This document shows, one piece after another, positions 1-11,700 of a DNA stretch of 64,000 nucleotides. Within the stretch, counting starts at the first letter, position 1; every line of letters starts with the position of its first letter. Below the pieces are notes generated by a model that searched no databases, was not told the DNA's origin, and was given only the letters and a program-made list of their open reading frames with translations. Source of the stretch: Closterium sp. Naga37s-1 (Eukaryota > Streptophyta > Zygnematophyceae > Desmidiales > Closteriaceae). The stretch covers positions 4,408,501 to 4,472,500 of the forward strand of contig CANJKZ010000170.1 in NCBI GenBank assembly GCA_947471745.1, read 5' to 3'. Made by a program: the position numbers and the translations under genes.

Positions 1-454
1 AGCACTCGGTTTGGAAAGTGACAAAGGTCAAAGTTGAGGTGCCTATAGGGAGGGGAATTGTGTGCTTATGTGGTTTCCTTGGTTGGGGACTCCCTGGGGA
101 CCTTCCTTCTCGTCCTCCTCATCTTCTTCCACCTGGTTTCTTGCTAGTCTAATTCTCCTGTGTGGATCTTGTGTAAATCTTTGTGATTGAGTTAAGTTTA
201 TGTGGCAGCATACTTCCTAGTGCGCCGAAATTAATATCTCGAGAAGTACTTCACCTTTTGATACGATTTAAATTGGAAATTGTAGCCACAGACTAGAGAT
301 ACATCATATTTGAATTTGGTGAGGTTTTGAACGGTGAAAATTTCGTCGACGGCGTTTCTTGTGAAGTCGACTTTTCTGTCCAGAATTCTAGTCCAACGAT
401 TTTTGAGATATTCCGGCCCCTAATCTTAATACGCTCCGTCCTTAATCTCTAACA
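1..454 (-). repeat. Partial LTR (family B), cut by the window edge
   Basis: This stretch is a diverged reverse complement of the solo LTR at 30994-31837. Shared blocks include the stretch around the CCACCTGGTTT motif near 134, the GTGCGCCGAAAT block near 220 and the terminal CTCTAACA ending at 454. It ends exactly where chromovirus LTR sequence begins, so it appears to have inserted into that LTR. The other end lies outside the window. No coding sequence is seen in it. Confidence 0.7.
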
Positions 455-714
455 TTACGCGAATGTTTTGAGGGTCGCGAAGCGTCCCGAACAGATCCTT
501 TCCAAACTCAGTAGAAAGCAATTCGGTGGCAACCGAAAAGGCTTGAGTTCGGTACACATAACCTGGTTTGGTGCTATAACTATTTTAAAATATAGGAGTG
601 CACATAACTTACGAAATCAAGCATATCTATGCATGATAAATAAAACCTAAGCTAGTAATAGCATAATAAAGTCCAGGCAAGCTAGTAAAGCCAGCACAAG
701 CTGTCGTACTCTCA
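455..714 (-). repeat. Chromovirus LTR fragment, reverse orientation
   Basis: The sequence is the diverged reverse complement of the chromovirus LTR at 7309-7676 and 19824-20191. It shares the GGGTCGCGAAGCGTCCCGAAC block and ends in GTCGTACTCTCACA, the complement of the LTR start TGTGAGAGTACGAC. It is probably a solo or truncated LTR that landed in the old copia element continuing at 715. The short ORF here is not a gene. Confidence 0.75.
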
Positions 715-2042
715 CAGGTTCCTTCGGAGTAGTGGGGACCTGGTGGTTCGGGGAGCACTGGTCGAAACAGCGCCCTGACCGGTTGGGGGCATCGTTCTGT
801 TGGTCGTGATGTTGGCACCTGTGACTATTTGATCCAAATGGGTCTACGTAGGGGCCACGTCTGCGGGCAGCTCGACCACTTTGCAGCTCGCTGCTTCAGC
901 CACCTTGACAACCATACCGTCACCGCCACAGTCTTGAGGTGACCACGCCGCGCTGGGCGATGCTGCTTGCTTGTAGGATTAAGGTGTCTGATTCAAACAT
1001 GGATGATGCACACGCTAATGTTATGTACACTGATGTTGACTATAGTGCCACTAGGTCTGTTGACTAGCCCAGGTGTGCCTACAGCTGGCGCGTTGCTCTC
1101 CTTTATGCTGGACTCTGCTGCGTCCCGATGTTTCTTCTGCAACCACTGTCACACCGCTTCCTGCCCCAGTCATGGTTTCCCTGGCTAATCCTACTTCAAG
1201 ACCAGTAGTAACTCGCAGCTCTACCACCCTCTCGTGCTCGGCTGTCCCCTCTAGTTCTCTCATTGTTCTCCACATCTCCTCATTCTCCAAGAACTTGGTG
1301 GGTGTTGGGACACCTCCAGGACCTCGGTGTCGGCACCTTCTTTCCTTCGCACGAGCACTTTGCGACTTGCACGGACAGTGTCACTGAGGCTCCTCTGGCC
1401 ACGTTTCACTGGCAGCTCTACTCAGGTCTCTTCACACTGTACACCGCATCCCCTTAGGTAGTTGCGTTTGGTCAAGCTGCTGCGTCATGCTCTCGTCGGT
1501 CTCTTACCCACCCGACAGCCATCTGGCACCATCGTCTTGGCCACCCCTCACTCCCACGCCTGCGTCATATGATAGTCGCGGTCTTTTCTTAGGCCTCCCG
1601 TAGTTTCTTCTGTTGCTTCCTCCCTCGCACGTACCGATGTGCACTCCTTGCATCGAGGGTCAGCTGCGCGCCACCCCTCACTCCTCCTCCCTTGCACGTG
1701 ACATTGCACCTTTCCGGACTCTAAAATCTTGAGTCGCGGGGTTAGGCGCTGAGAAGTTCTTTACCATTGTTGTGGACGAATTCTCCGGCTACACCACGCT
1801 GTGTCCTCTGGCAAAAGGCCTTTGTGCCTGATGCTTTAATCTTCTTGTAACCGGCCACTGGCGGCCAGCCCTAGCGCTCCCTCCTTGGGCTTTCTCTCCA
1901 CTCCGACGGTGGGGGTGAGTTCCACTCTCGTGTTCTTGCGGAGTTCTGTCGCGAGCAGGGCATCACCCAGTTCTTCACGCTCTCTAAACCACAGCAGAAT
2001 GGGCTTGTTATGGTAAGCCCATTGGCTTGGTCATGGTAATCG
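715..2042 (+). mobile_element. Oldest copia element (L1), part 1: gag end, protease, integrase remnants
   Basis: This is a decayed Ty1/copia fragment readable only in pieces across frames. At 820-894 there is a Gag zinc-knuckle-like motif (C-X13-C-X4-H-X4-C). Near 1105-1135 there is a protease remnant, LDSAAS in place of LDSGAS. At 1915-2010 lies the end of the integrase core (GEF, then a PQQNG motif). Frameshifts and stops are frequent, so it is a pseudogene. Its reading continues at 21806 after the L2 insertion and at 32314 after the C3 insertion. The 5-base AATCG at 2038-2042 is one copy of the L2 target duplication. Confidence 0.75.
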
Positions 2043-2179
2043 TGTCAAACTATATCTCTATAGTTTGTGTAGTTCTAGTCTAGGTGTTCTCCCTTGTGTT
2101 ATTTTATACTTGAACTAGGGTTAGGTTCTGCATATATCTTGTTTGTACTGTCTGTTTTAGTCAATTTTACATTGTGACA
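2043..2179 (+). repeat. L2 5' LTR
   Basis: It begins TGTCAAACTATATC and ends CATTGTGACA, and it matches 21669-21805 over the same 137 bp with about 13 substitutions. The length is very short for a plant copia LTR but agrees with the other family members here (109-134 bp). Confidence 0.88.
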
Positions 2180-2190
2180 TGGTATAGAGC
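2180..2190 (+). promoter_or_regulatory. L2 primer binding site
   Basis: TGGTATAGAGC follows the LTR directly. It resembles the initiator-Met tRNA primer site TGGTATCAGAGC but lacks one C. The same variant follows the 5' LTRs of C3 and C5. Confidence 0.7.
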
Positions 2191-3335
2191 TGGGTTAACC
2201 CTAGCGAGATTTTCCCCCTTAGGAAAAATCACTCGACTATCATGGGCCCACCTAGTCGCGCCCCGTCCTAGTCCGCTCGTATCGCGCTTACCTTAGGCCC
2301 CGTCGCCAGTCGCCCGTCGCCCGTTTCCCGCGTCGATCGCAGCCGTTTTCTCTTTTTTTTTCCCGTCGTCTGTTTCCCCCCGTCGATCGCAGCCGTTTTC
2401 TCTTTTTTTTTCCGTCGCCCGTCACCCGTCACGGCTGTTAGTTAACGGGCCCCACGGCCTTTCGTTAGCGGGCCCCGCGGCCCTTCGTTTGTGGGCCGAG
2501 AGGCCCCTTCGCTAGCAGGCCCCGCGGCCCCGTCGTTAGTCGCACGCACGCACAGCAGGAGCCGCGCGCACCAGCAACCCGTCGCCCCACCCGTTTCCCA
2601 CCGTCATAACCGCTGCCCCACCCGTTAGACGTGGCCCCACCCGCTGCCTTACCTGCCGCCCACCGTGTTAGCCGTCGCCTCATCCGCGATTTGCCGCCCC
2701 ACGAGCAGAAAACCGCCTCCACACCAGAAATTGGCCGCCCTAGGAACTGCAAACAGCCGCCCCATACCTGGAAACTGCCGCCCCACGAGGAAACCTGCTG
2801 CCCCACCCGTTCCAGTCACCTCACCCGGAATCAGCCGCCCCACCCAGTACTCTCCGCTGCACAGAATTGCACTGAACCGTGCAGAATCGTGCAGAACCGC
2901 ACAGAACCGTACAGCACTGCACTGAACCGTGCAGAATCGCGCAGAACCGTACAGAACCGTACAGAACTGCACAAAACCGCCGCCTCACCTTCCCCACCCC
3001 TCGCCCGCTGCTTTAACAGCTGCCCCACCTGACACCCGCCTCCCCACGAGCTGCCACACCCGCCGCCAGTAGCACCAGCAGATTACACTGCCGCCAGTAG
3101 CACCAGCAGCCAAGACTACCGCCAGGAGCACCACCAGTAGCTTAGACTGCCGCCAATAGTACCAGCAGCAGCTTCCACTGCTGTCAGCGCACCAGCAGCA
3201 ACTTAAACTACCCCCCAGCAAAACCAGCAACAGCTTAGGCTACCGCCAACGCACCAGCAGCAGCTTAGGCTACCCCCAGCAGAACCAGCAGCAGCATAGG
3301 CTGCCCCCAGCGCACCAGTAGCAGCTTAGGCTCAC
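2191..3335 (+). repeat. L2 leader made of short tandem repeats
   Basis: There is no gene here. A block with CCGTCGATCGCAGCCGTTTTC plus a T run occurs twice at about 2328-2412. GCCCCACCCG-type units run to about 2850. Units of about 10 bases around GCAGAACCGTACAGAACC fill 2860-2975, and CCGCCAGTAGCACCAGCAG-type units fill 3060-3335. ORFs on both strands through this block are by-products of the repeats. In the intact relative C5 the gag domain starts after a similar GC-rich leader, so L2 may have lost gag by deletion between repeats. Confidence 0.65.
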
Positions 3336-4159
3336 ATGGCGTGTACTAGAGTTCTACAGCAGCAGGGCCAGCCGCAGCACTCCCCGCAGTGGGGACCTGC
3401 GGGTCCAAAGGGTGGAGCCCAGCAGTGGCTCAGCTAGCAGTGGGCGAGACGTCGGCCCCTGCGGGTTACCGGGCCCTGACAGACCCTAGTGCTGGCACTA
3501 CCAGCTGGAGTCCTGACCACTCTGCGTCCAGCTGCTACCGTCGACTCGACGACCTCCACCGTGAGCGTTTTGGTCCTCATGCTATTACACCGCACTGGCC
3601 CTCGCGTCTTCGCCAGCGCACTTCTGCACCAGTTGAGTCTCACCTACCTGGTCTAGGACCGTTCCCGGCTGCACGAGTAGAGACCTGTGTTTCCAGTCTT
3701 GGTGCGTGTGTCGTTTCCAGTCCAGGCGCCTCTGAGGGTCTTTGTGTAGGAGTTGCAGCTACCACTAGTCTAGCACCAGCCTTTGTAGCTGGTTCGGGTG
3801 CGACCTCACAGACTGCACAGCTTTCCTTCACCCTAGACTCTGGAGCATCCAATTTTTTCTTTCGCGACTGTACTGCCCTCACACCACTTCGCACTCCAGT
3901 CACTGTCGCCTTGGCTGACCCCTCTATGGGACCTGTAGTTGCCCGCAGCACCACCACTCTCCCGTGTCCGGCGGCTCCCTCTGGGTTCCTCACATGTTAC
4001 TACACCCCCTCGTTCTCCAGGAACCTGGTGGGTGTCAGTCACCTCCACGACCTAGGTGTAGTCACTACTTTCCCAGTCGACGACCTGTTGCCTCCTGCAC
4101 AGTCGGTACCACTGGGGCCCCTTTGGCCACTTTTCACAGGGAGCCGGGCTCTGGTCTGA
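3336..4159 (+). pseudogene. L2 Gag C-terminus and aspartic protease (broken)
   Basis: The first ATG after the leader is at 3336 and reads a short glutamine-rich segment that soon meets a stop. The open stretch 3389-4159 then carries a retropepsin active site, LDSGAS at about residues 150-155, followed by FFRDCTALTPL. That is the same protease neighbourhood as in C5 and C3. The conserved block after the zinc knuckle (RLDDLHRERFG) is present, but the knuckle and the upstream Gag domain are missing. The family normally makes one Gag-Pol protein, so this is a truncated copy. Confidence 0.7.
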
Positions 4160-4219
4160 ACTCACTACACACTAGGTCCTACCACAATTGGTTAGGTCAG
4201 GTCAAGTCAGGTAGCTGCT

Positions 4220-5200
4220 GTGTCGTGTGATTGTCGGTTCCTCACCCACCCGTCTGTCCTCTGGCACCACCGTCTAGGTCACCCATCGTTCCCGCGTCTT
4301 AGTAGGACGGCACGTTACCGTCTAGTCTCAGGTCTTCCAGAGTCGCTTGCACCACTTCCCCGCTCGCCTGCACCGCTGCTCCTTGCGTCGAGGGTCGGCA
4401 GCGCGCTGCCCCTCACTCCTCCTCGTTCCCCCCCACCACGACTCCCTTTCAGACCCTACACTTGGACGTCTGGGGCCCCTACCCGGTCCTTGGGCCACGT
4501 CAGGAGCGCTACTTTCTGATTGTGGTGGACGACTTCTCCCGCTACACCACGGTTTTCCCCTTGCGACGGAAGGCCGACGTGCCTACCGTCCTCGAGCCAT
4601 GGCTACTAACGTGGGGTGGCGCCCAGGGCCTGTGTGGGCTTTGCCTACACTCGGACCGTGGTGGTGAGTTTTCGTCCACTCGCCTGGAGATGTTCTGTCA
4701 GGGTCGGGGGATCATCCAGTCTTACACGCTACCAGCCTCGCCGCAGCAGAACGGGGTAGCCGAGTGACGCATCGGCCTGGTCATGGAGGTTGCCCGGACC
4801 TCCATGTGCCATGCCGGTGCCCCTCAGTTCTTGTGGCCTCAGGCAGTCCGCTACGCCGCGCACCAACTGAACATGTGGCCTAGTGACGCACGGCCACAGG
4901 TGACGCCGGTCTCCCTTTGGACAGGTTGTCCAGGCGTAGCAGTTGACTTCCGTGTCTGGGGTTCTCTAGCTCACGTTTGCGCCCCTGGCGCGAACAAGTT
5001 GTCTCCGCGCACTCGTACCTGCATCTTTCTTGGCTTCCCTTTGGACGCCTCCGGCTGGGTGTTCTACGACCCGGTCACCTACCAGTTCTTTGCTTCCCAG
5101 GACGTCACGTTCGACGAGTCGGCCTGTTACTACAGGAGTCGCCCCCACCGAGGTACTGAAGCCTTTTCCCCCCCCGCTGTTCCTCACCCTTGAGCCCCCC
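4220..5200 (+). pseudogene. L2 integrase (broken)
   Basis: The GAG-pre-integrase zinc region reads HHRLGHPSFPRL near 4258-4300. The catalytic core follows, with MDVWGPY at 4462, LHSDRGGEF at about 4650 and a PQQNGVAE motif ending at 4764. All three core acidic residues (D, D, E) are visible. A TGA at 4765-4767, where relatives have a sense codon, interrupts it and the same frame resumes at once. Near 5130-5200 a C-rich tract shifts the frame into the linker. The role would have been insertion of copia cDNA. Confidence 0.8.
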
Positions 5201-5923
<723 letters not shown>

Positions 5924-6450
5924 GAGCACTCTCAGTCGCAGCAGCAGGAGAGCGTAGAGGAGGAGTCACAGCAGCAGCAGGAGAGATCATTGGAGTTGTC
6001 ACGACTGCAGCAGCAGGTGCAGTTGCAGCCGCAGCAGGAGAGAGTAGAGGAGGAGTCACGAGTGCAGCAGCGGGTGCAGTTGCAGTTGCAGCAGGAGAGA
6101 GTAGAGGAGGAGTCAAAGCTGCACCAGGAGCAGTAGAGCAAGAGTCCCGTTTGCGGCAACAGGTGCAGTTGCAGACATAGTAGAAGAGAGTAGAGGAGGA
6201 GTCACGGCCGCCGCAGAAGAGGGTCGTGCAGGGTCCCGGTCGCAGCAGCGGGTGCAGCTGCAGCCGCAGCAGGAGAGGGTCGTGCAGGAGTCCCGGTCGC
6301 AGCAGCGGGTGCAGCTGCAGCCGCGGCAGGAGAGGGCAGGGGAGGAGCCACAGGAGCAGCAGCAGGGACAGGTACTGTCGCAGCAGACGCCAGAGGAGGC
6401 GGAGCAGCAGCGACTGCGACTGCGCGACCTGCCCGACCCAGCACCTGCAC
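5924..6450 (+). repeat. Glutamine-rich imperfect repeats after the CAG tract
   Basis: Units of roughly 55-70 bases containing GTGCAG(C/T)TGCAG...CAGCAGGAGAG recur from about 5990 to 6350. They encode Gln/Glu/Arg-rich protein such as QQERVVQESRSQQRVQLQP. This is still the integrase-RT linker of L2. Confidence 0.75.
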
Positions 6451-7308
6451 GCTTGGTTTGTGGTCCCCTACCGTCCCCTCCTGTTCCACCCGTCCAGTCC
6501 CTTTCCTCGTCCCAGTGGCCTCGTCGTTCTCCCCTCAGTTATGCTGTGTCTCCAGAGCCCCGTCAGTCTCGTTACCGTGCAGACGGTCCATTTCACCTTG
6601 TTCTCCGCTCTCGTGTTCCACCTCCTCCAGTCCTTCCACAGCCCCCTGAGTCATCCCTCACTGTGCTTCACGACCCGTTGTCCGACTACCTCCGTGCCTC
6701 CCGTCCTGTCGTCTCCCGTGTTTTGTCCGCGTTGGTCACTCACCCGACTGCACCCCTGTCGTCTGTCTCAGCACTAGTTACCACTGTCGCTGGCTTTGCC
6801 TCTTCCCACCGCCTTGACTACGCCGCTCACTTGGTTAGTGGCCCTGCTCGATCTCCGTCCTCTGAGGGTGCTCCTGTCTTTCCACTGGAGGTTCTAGAGG
6901 ACAGGCAGTTTGAGCTTGGTTTCCTTGCGGCCGCTGTTCCTCATCTCTGAACCATGCTGCTTACCCCTAAGGGGGATCCAGACGCTCTTGACATCCCGAT
7001 CCCTCGCAATCACGCTGAGGCGGTCTTGGGACCTTGGGCCTCGTACTGGATCGCAGCTGAGGACGTAGAGATGGCATCTTATAGGTCCACAGGCACTTAC
7101 GTCAACGCCGTCCCACCACCTGGGACAAACGTCGCCAGTGGCCGATGGCTCTACAAGGTGAAGCGACCGCCTGGATCATCACCAGTGTTCAAGGCGTGCT
7201 ATGTGGCGAGAGGCTTCAGTCAGCGAGAGGGGGTGGACTTCTTCCAGACGTTCGCTCCCACCCCGAAGATAAGTACTCTTCGGGTGTTGCTGAATATTGC
7301 AGCCCAGC
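6451..7308 (+). pseudogene. L2 pre-RT region and RT N-terminus
   Basis: The frame runs through a conserved pre-RT block (RLDYAAHL; LEVLEDRQFELGFLAAAVPHL). A TGA at 6948-6950 interrupts it, and the same frame resumes at 6954 with GDPDALDIPIPR, then GRWLYKVK and ARGFSQREGVDFFQTFAPT. It stops in the middle of the RT where the chromovirus inserted. CCAGC at 7304-7308 is the target duplication, and reading resumes at 20192. Confidence 0.8.
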
Positions 7309-7676
7309 TGTGAGAGTACGACGACTTATGCCAGCTATGCTTGCTTGCCTTTACTTTATTATGCTATTTCTAGCATAGGAAAATTATATGCATGCATGAA
7401 TTGCTTGATTTCCTAGGCTAGGTGCTTTCCTATATTTTATTATAGTTATAGCACCGAGCTAGGTTGCGTGCACCGAATTCTGGCTTTTCGGTTGCCACCA
7501 AATTGCCTTCTACCGAATTCGGGAAGGATCTGTTCGGGACGCTTCGCGACCCGCGGAACCTTCGCGTAACACCTGGTTACGGGGCCTTGTGTCGAGCCTA
7601 TATATAGCCTCGTGTTGTACCCAGGTGATCATTCAATTCACATTCTCTTTTCTGAGCTCGATCCTAGATCCTCACA
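7309..7676 (+). repeat. L3 5' LTR
   Basis: It starts TGTGAGAGTACGACG and ends GATCCTCACA. It differs from 19824-20191 at three positions seen by eye, for example GACGACTTA against GACGGCTTA. TATATATAG near 7600 is a possible TATA box. Confidence 0.93.
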
Positions 7677-7677
7677 C

Positions 7678-7693
7678 TTGGTAATCAGAGCCC
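7678..7693 (+). promoter_or_regulatory. L3 primer binding site
   Basis: TTGGTAATCAGAGCCC lies one base after the LTR. It resembles the initiator-Met tRNA primer site TGGTATCAGAGCC with one extra A. Confidence 0.65.
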
Positions 7694-7869
7694 GTTTACA
7701 CGCGAAGTTCTTTCGACCACTACAAACCAGTCTTCAAAAAACCGCGAGGGCGACGCAGTTAAACATCGATTTCGGGTACGTAAAACTGGTTCCGTGTTTT
7801 TCGCTCCCCCTCGATTCGTTTTTTCGGACGCGTTGATGTCAGGCATGGAAGGCCAAGGCGACAACTACG

Positions 7870-8688
7870 TGTTGGTGCAACCCTACGGTTTGCACTCGGC
7901 TTGTTGTCCGTGTGCGTGAATGTGTGTGTGTATGGAATGGTATGAGGGCATGGGATAATATATATTTCATGCTTATAATTGTGTGTGAATGTTGAGTCAT
8001 GATGTCGAGTGTGTGTGTCGAGTCAATAGCGAGTTATCGCTAGACGCGTGTTACGCGGTCGTTTGTGTCTCGCGCGCGGTTTCTATTTTGTCGTGCGCGG
8101 TTTCTATTTTGTCCTGTGTCGAACGTTCGGCGTGTCGCAGGTGTGTGCAGCAGACCCATCAAGAACTCAAGGATGAGTTTGTGATGAAGAGCCCGAGCCT
8201 TGGTGTCAAGCCTCAAGTGATTTCGAAGCTTGCCAAAAGGGTACACCTCAAGATATTGAAGATAGTTACATTACTTTGTGTAGTGTAACATTTCACTTGG
8301 TGTAGGCCCTAGTGAAGGGTAGTTTCGAGACCCTTCGTGGTTGGGGACAGTGTTGCACTGTTCCACATCACTGTACCTCGGCTCTTGGGGTTTGTAGGAG
8401 CTGGGAGTCATTCCCAACTCGTAACTCTTCCTATCTTGTGTTCTAAGACTATAGTGGCTGCCATAGTACCGTTCGTTCAAACCGACGCTGTGTCGTCAAT
8501 TCTTTATCAAATCGTGCAATCTAAATTGCTAATTGTATATGACGTGAAGACGCTCCAGATCCAATTTGAATCAAGTCATTTGCAGCTGTGAGCAGAACGC
8601 TATGAACGTTTGAAGCCGCTGTGCAGAAATCCGTCTGTGCTCTCTATCTTTCGTTTTAGGCACATTCAAGCCTATTGTGACTATAACA
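7870..8688 (+). repeat. L4 5' LTR
   Basis: 819 bp, from TGTTGGTGCAACCC to GACTATAACA. It is almost identical to 13528-14326 except for a 20-base segment bounded by ATAAT repeats that is missing from the 3' copy, and a few substitutions. Confidence 0.93.
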
Positions 8689-8690
8689 AG

Positions 8691-8704
8691 TGGTATCAGA
8701 GCCC
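8691..8704 (+). promoter_or_regulatory. L4 primer binding site
   Basis: TGGTATCAGAGCCC, two bases after the LTR, is the standard initiator-Met tRNA primer site of plant copia elements. Confidence 0.88.
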
Positions 8705-8722
8705 CTTGGAGCAGTTTCGACA

Positions 8723-11700
8723 ATGTCTGGACCTGAGGAAAGGGGTGGCAGAGGTGCTGGTGGCAGTGGAGAAGCTCAAGCTCAAGGCCAACCCCGTGAT
8801 TCAGCCATGGCGCCCATGCAACCAAGTCTTGGCCCACCTAGGGATGAGCCTAGGGTGTTTGGGCTTGACAAGTTCAACGGTGACAACTTTGCTGAATGGT
8901 CCTTCAAGATGGAGAACATATTTGACCACTATGACCTGCTGGAGGTGATGTAAGGAACGGAGAAGCGCCCCGAGAACGACCCGGAGAAGAGCCCGTGGGT
9001 GCGGAAGAGCGCACAAGGCTATCTCTTACTTGGGCAAGCGTTGGGGAGCAGTCAGATCCGTCACATCAAGCCATTCCAGCGTGAACCAGAGAAAGGACCA
9101 AAGGCACGGGCTGCTCTCAAGGGTGTACATGCTCCTGCAACAGCGGCGGTAGCGGTGGTGTTGGAACGTCAAATGGCGGCACTACGAATTGAAGAAGACG
9201 AAGCGGTTGAAGAAGGGGTGCAGAAATTCTTCGACTTGTTGACGCGGCTTGAGGGAGCTGATTTGAACTACAGTGAGCTCCAAAAGAAGACCAAGTTGCT
9301 GGCCTTACTCCCAGAGTCATGGTCCTCGCTCATCATCAACCTTAATCGCGACTTGCCCCGCCTCTCGCTTGAAGACGTGAAGCGAGCTATCCTTCAAGAG
9401 GATTTCCGCCGCCGTGAGTTGGCGAGTGCGGATGGCGCTGGGGCAGCGAGCATCGGCCGTGGATATGGTCGAGGAAGAGGCAGAGGACGAGGGGGAGGAA
9501 GGTTTGGTGGCAGCAACTTCGGCGGAGGCCGCAGGAGTGGCGGTTACGGCAGCGACGACAAGAGCTACGGACGCGGTCGCGGCCGATTCGACGGCGAGTG
9601 TCACTATTGCCACAAGAGCGGACACATGTGGCGCGACTGCTACAAACTCCCTGATGGTTGGACCCCTGCTCAAGGCCAAGAGGGTAGAGGAGCAGGAGGA
9701 GGGAGAGGACGAGGCCGTGGAGGCCGTGGCGGTCGCGGTGGCGGAGCTGCAAACATGAAGAGCGGAGACAACGACAAGGACCCGAGCGACGATCGATACC
9801 CGGGTCTATTCTACTTCGTGTCGACGCAAGTACCGGCTGGTCCAGAGAAGGATGAAGGCTTTGAGGAGCCAGCAGCTGTGGGGAAGGTGACCCTACACCC
9901 CCTGGACTATTGGGTGATTGATAGTGGCGCTACCTATAGCATGACACCTTGCCCGGACTTGCTCACCGAACTCGAGCCGTCACCGGTGAAGCATGTCACA
10001 TCGGCCTTGGGGCAGCGAGCAGAGGTGAAAGGCATGGGCAAGGCCATGTTCAAGGGTGCTGATGGGAAGATGGTGGGCCTCAAGAACGTGCTTTGGGTGC
10101 CCAGCCTTGCTGCAAACCTGATTTCCGTGCGGCGGTTGGCAAAGGCCGGCATGGTCACGAACTCGAAGGGAGCCAAGACCTACACCGCAAGGCTTGGCGA
10201 TCGAATTCTTTGGGACCTTCATGAGGACAGGGATGTCTACAACGAGATGTGGCAGATCCCAGTGGTCCCTATGCCTAAGGAGAGGCAAGTGGCAGCAAGC
10301 ATCAGCACCAAGGATGGAGCGGTCGGTAGCGACGATGGCGCGAACGGTCGCGCTAAGGAGAATGAGCTCAAGAAGAGCAAACCTGGAGGGACCAGCAAGT
10401 TCAGCGAACCTAAGGAGAGTGGTGCAGCAACCAAGGAGCAGCAAAAGGGTGAGGAGAACCCAGAGGCAGCAGCGGAGGAGGACTACGGAGAGAGTATGTG
10501 GGGCGCTATTGCGAGCGCGGCATTCTCCAATCCAACTTCGGCTACGGGGGAGTGTGATTGGCTCACCTTGCATCGGCGCATGGGGCATGTGGCCCTGCCC
10601 ATCTTGCAGCAGCTAGTGAAGAATGAGATGGTTGCTGGCATACGTGTGAAGGGGGAGCCCGATGAGGTGCTTGGCTGCCCGACGTGCATTCAAGCCAAGT
10701 TCACCCGGTTTCCGTTCCCTAGTTCGGAGGCAACGGCAAAGGCACCGCTTGATGAGGTGGTGATGGACGTGGTGGGCCCCCTGAAGCTTGGAGCTGCTGG
10801 AGCTGAGTATTTTCTCACCATTGTCGACGTCTACACCCGCATGACTTGGGTGTACGTGCTGGCCAAGAAGAGCGACGTGGCTGAAACGTTGAAGACGGAT
10901 TGGTTCCCGATGGTGGAGCGGCAACAAGACCGTCTAGTCAAGTCAATCCGCACCGATCGAGGGGGAGAGTTCCTGAGCAAGGAGTTTGGGTTGTGGCTGA
11001 AGAAGAATGGTATTCGGCACTCCCTCACCATGCCATACTCCCCTGCAATGAACGGCATCGCCGAGCGAGCGAACCGCACAATCACGGAGGCGGCACGCGG
11101 GTTGCTCATTGAAGCCGGGCTACCCGACTATTTCTGGCCTGATGCGGTGCGGAGCGCGTGTGTGGCCAAGAACAGAGCCTTGACTCATGTGGGAGCAGAC
11201 AAATGGGTGCCCTATGTGGAGTGGCTAGGAAGGAAGCCAAAGGTGGATATGCTTCGGGTGTTCGGGTGCATGTGCATGGCGCTCGTGCCTAAGCATCTTC
11301 GGCACAACAAGCTTGGTGCCAAGGCGGTGTGGGCCGTGCACTTGGGCATGGCTCAAAACAGCAAGGGATGGCTTCTTTGGGACCCATTCACCAAGAAGTT
11401 CTTGGTGAGCAGGGACTGCAAGTTCATGGAGAACTTCATGTACAAGGATTGAAAGGCGGAGAATGAGGCGAAGATAGGCGTGCGGTTTGGGGAGGTGAAG
11501 AGTTCCGGTTTGGAGCATGTGGAGCTGCCTTTGGAGCTGAGCAGCGGCAGCACAACCACAAGGCAATCCTCCCTTGTGAATGGGGGAGAGGAGGCCAATG
11601 ATGCAGAGGAAGAAGAGGAGGAGGTGCAGCAAGTGAGCGAGCGTGCACCGTCACTCCCTTCCCGTACTACGAGTGCTCCACGGATTCGAGCCACACCGCA

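Noticed and set aside
8040..8591. Repeated small ORFs at 7989-8591, 13627-14229 and 14248-14781
   Set aside because: The same ORFs recur because they lie in the L4 LTR copies; LTRs are not expected to encode proteins and there is no domain.
8951..8953. TAA as a programmed readthrough codon between Gag and Pol in L4
   Set aside because: It lies only 76 codons into gag, before the zinc knuckle, where readthrough regulation would make little sense; a point mutation is simpler.
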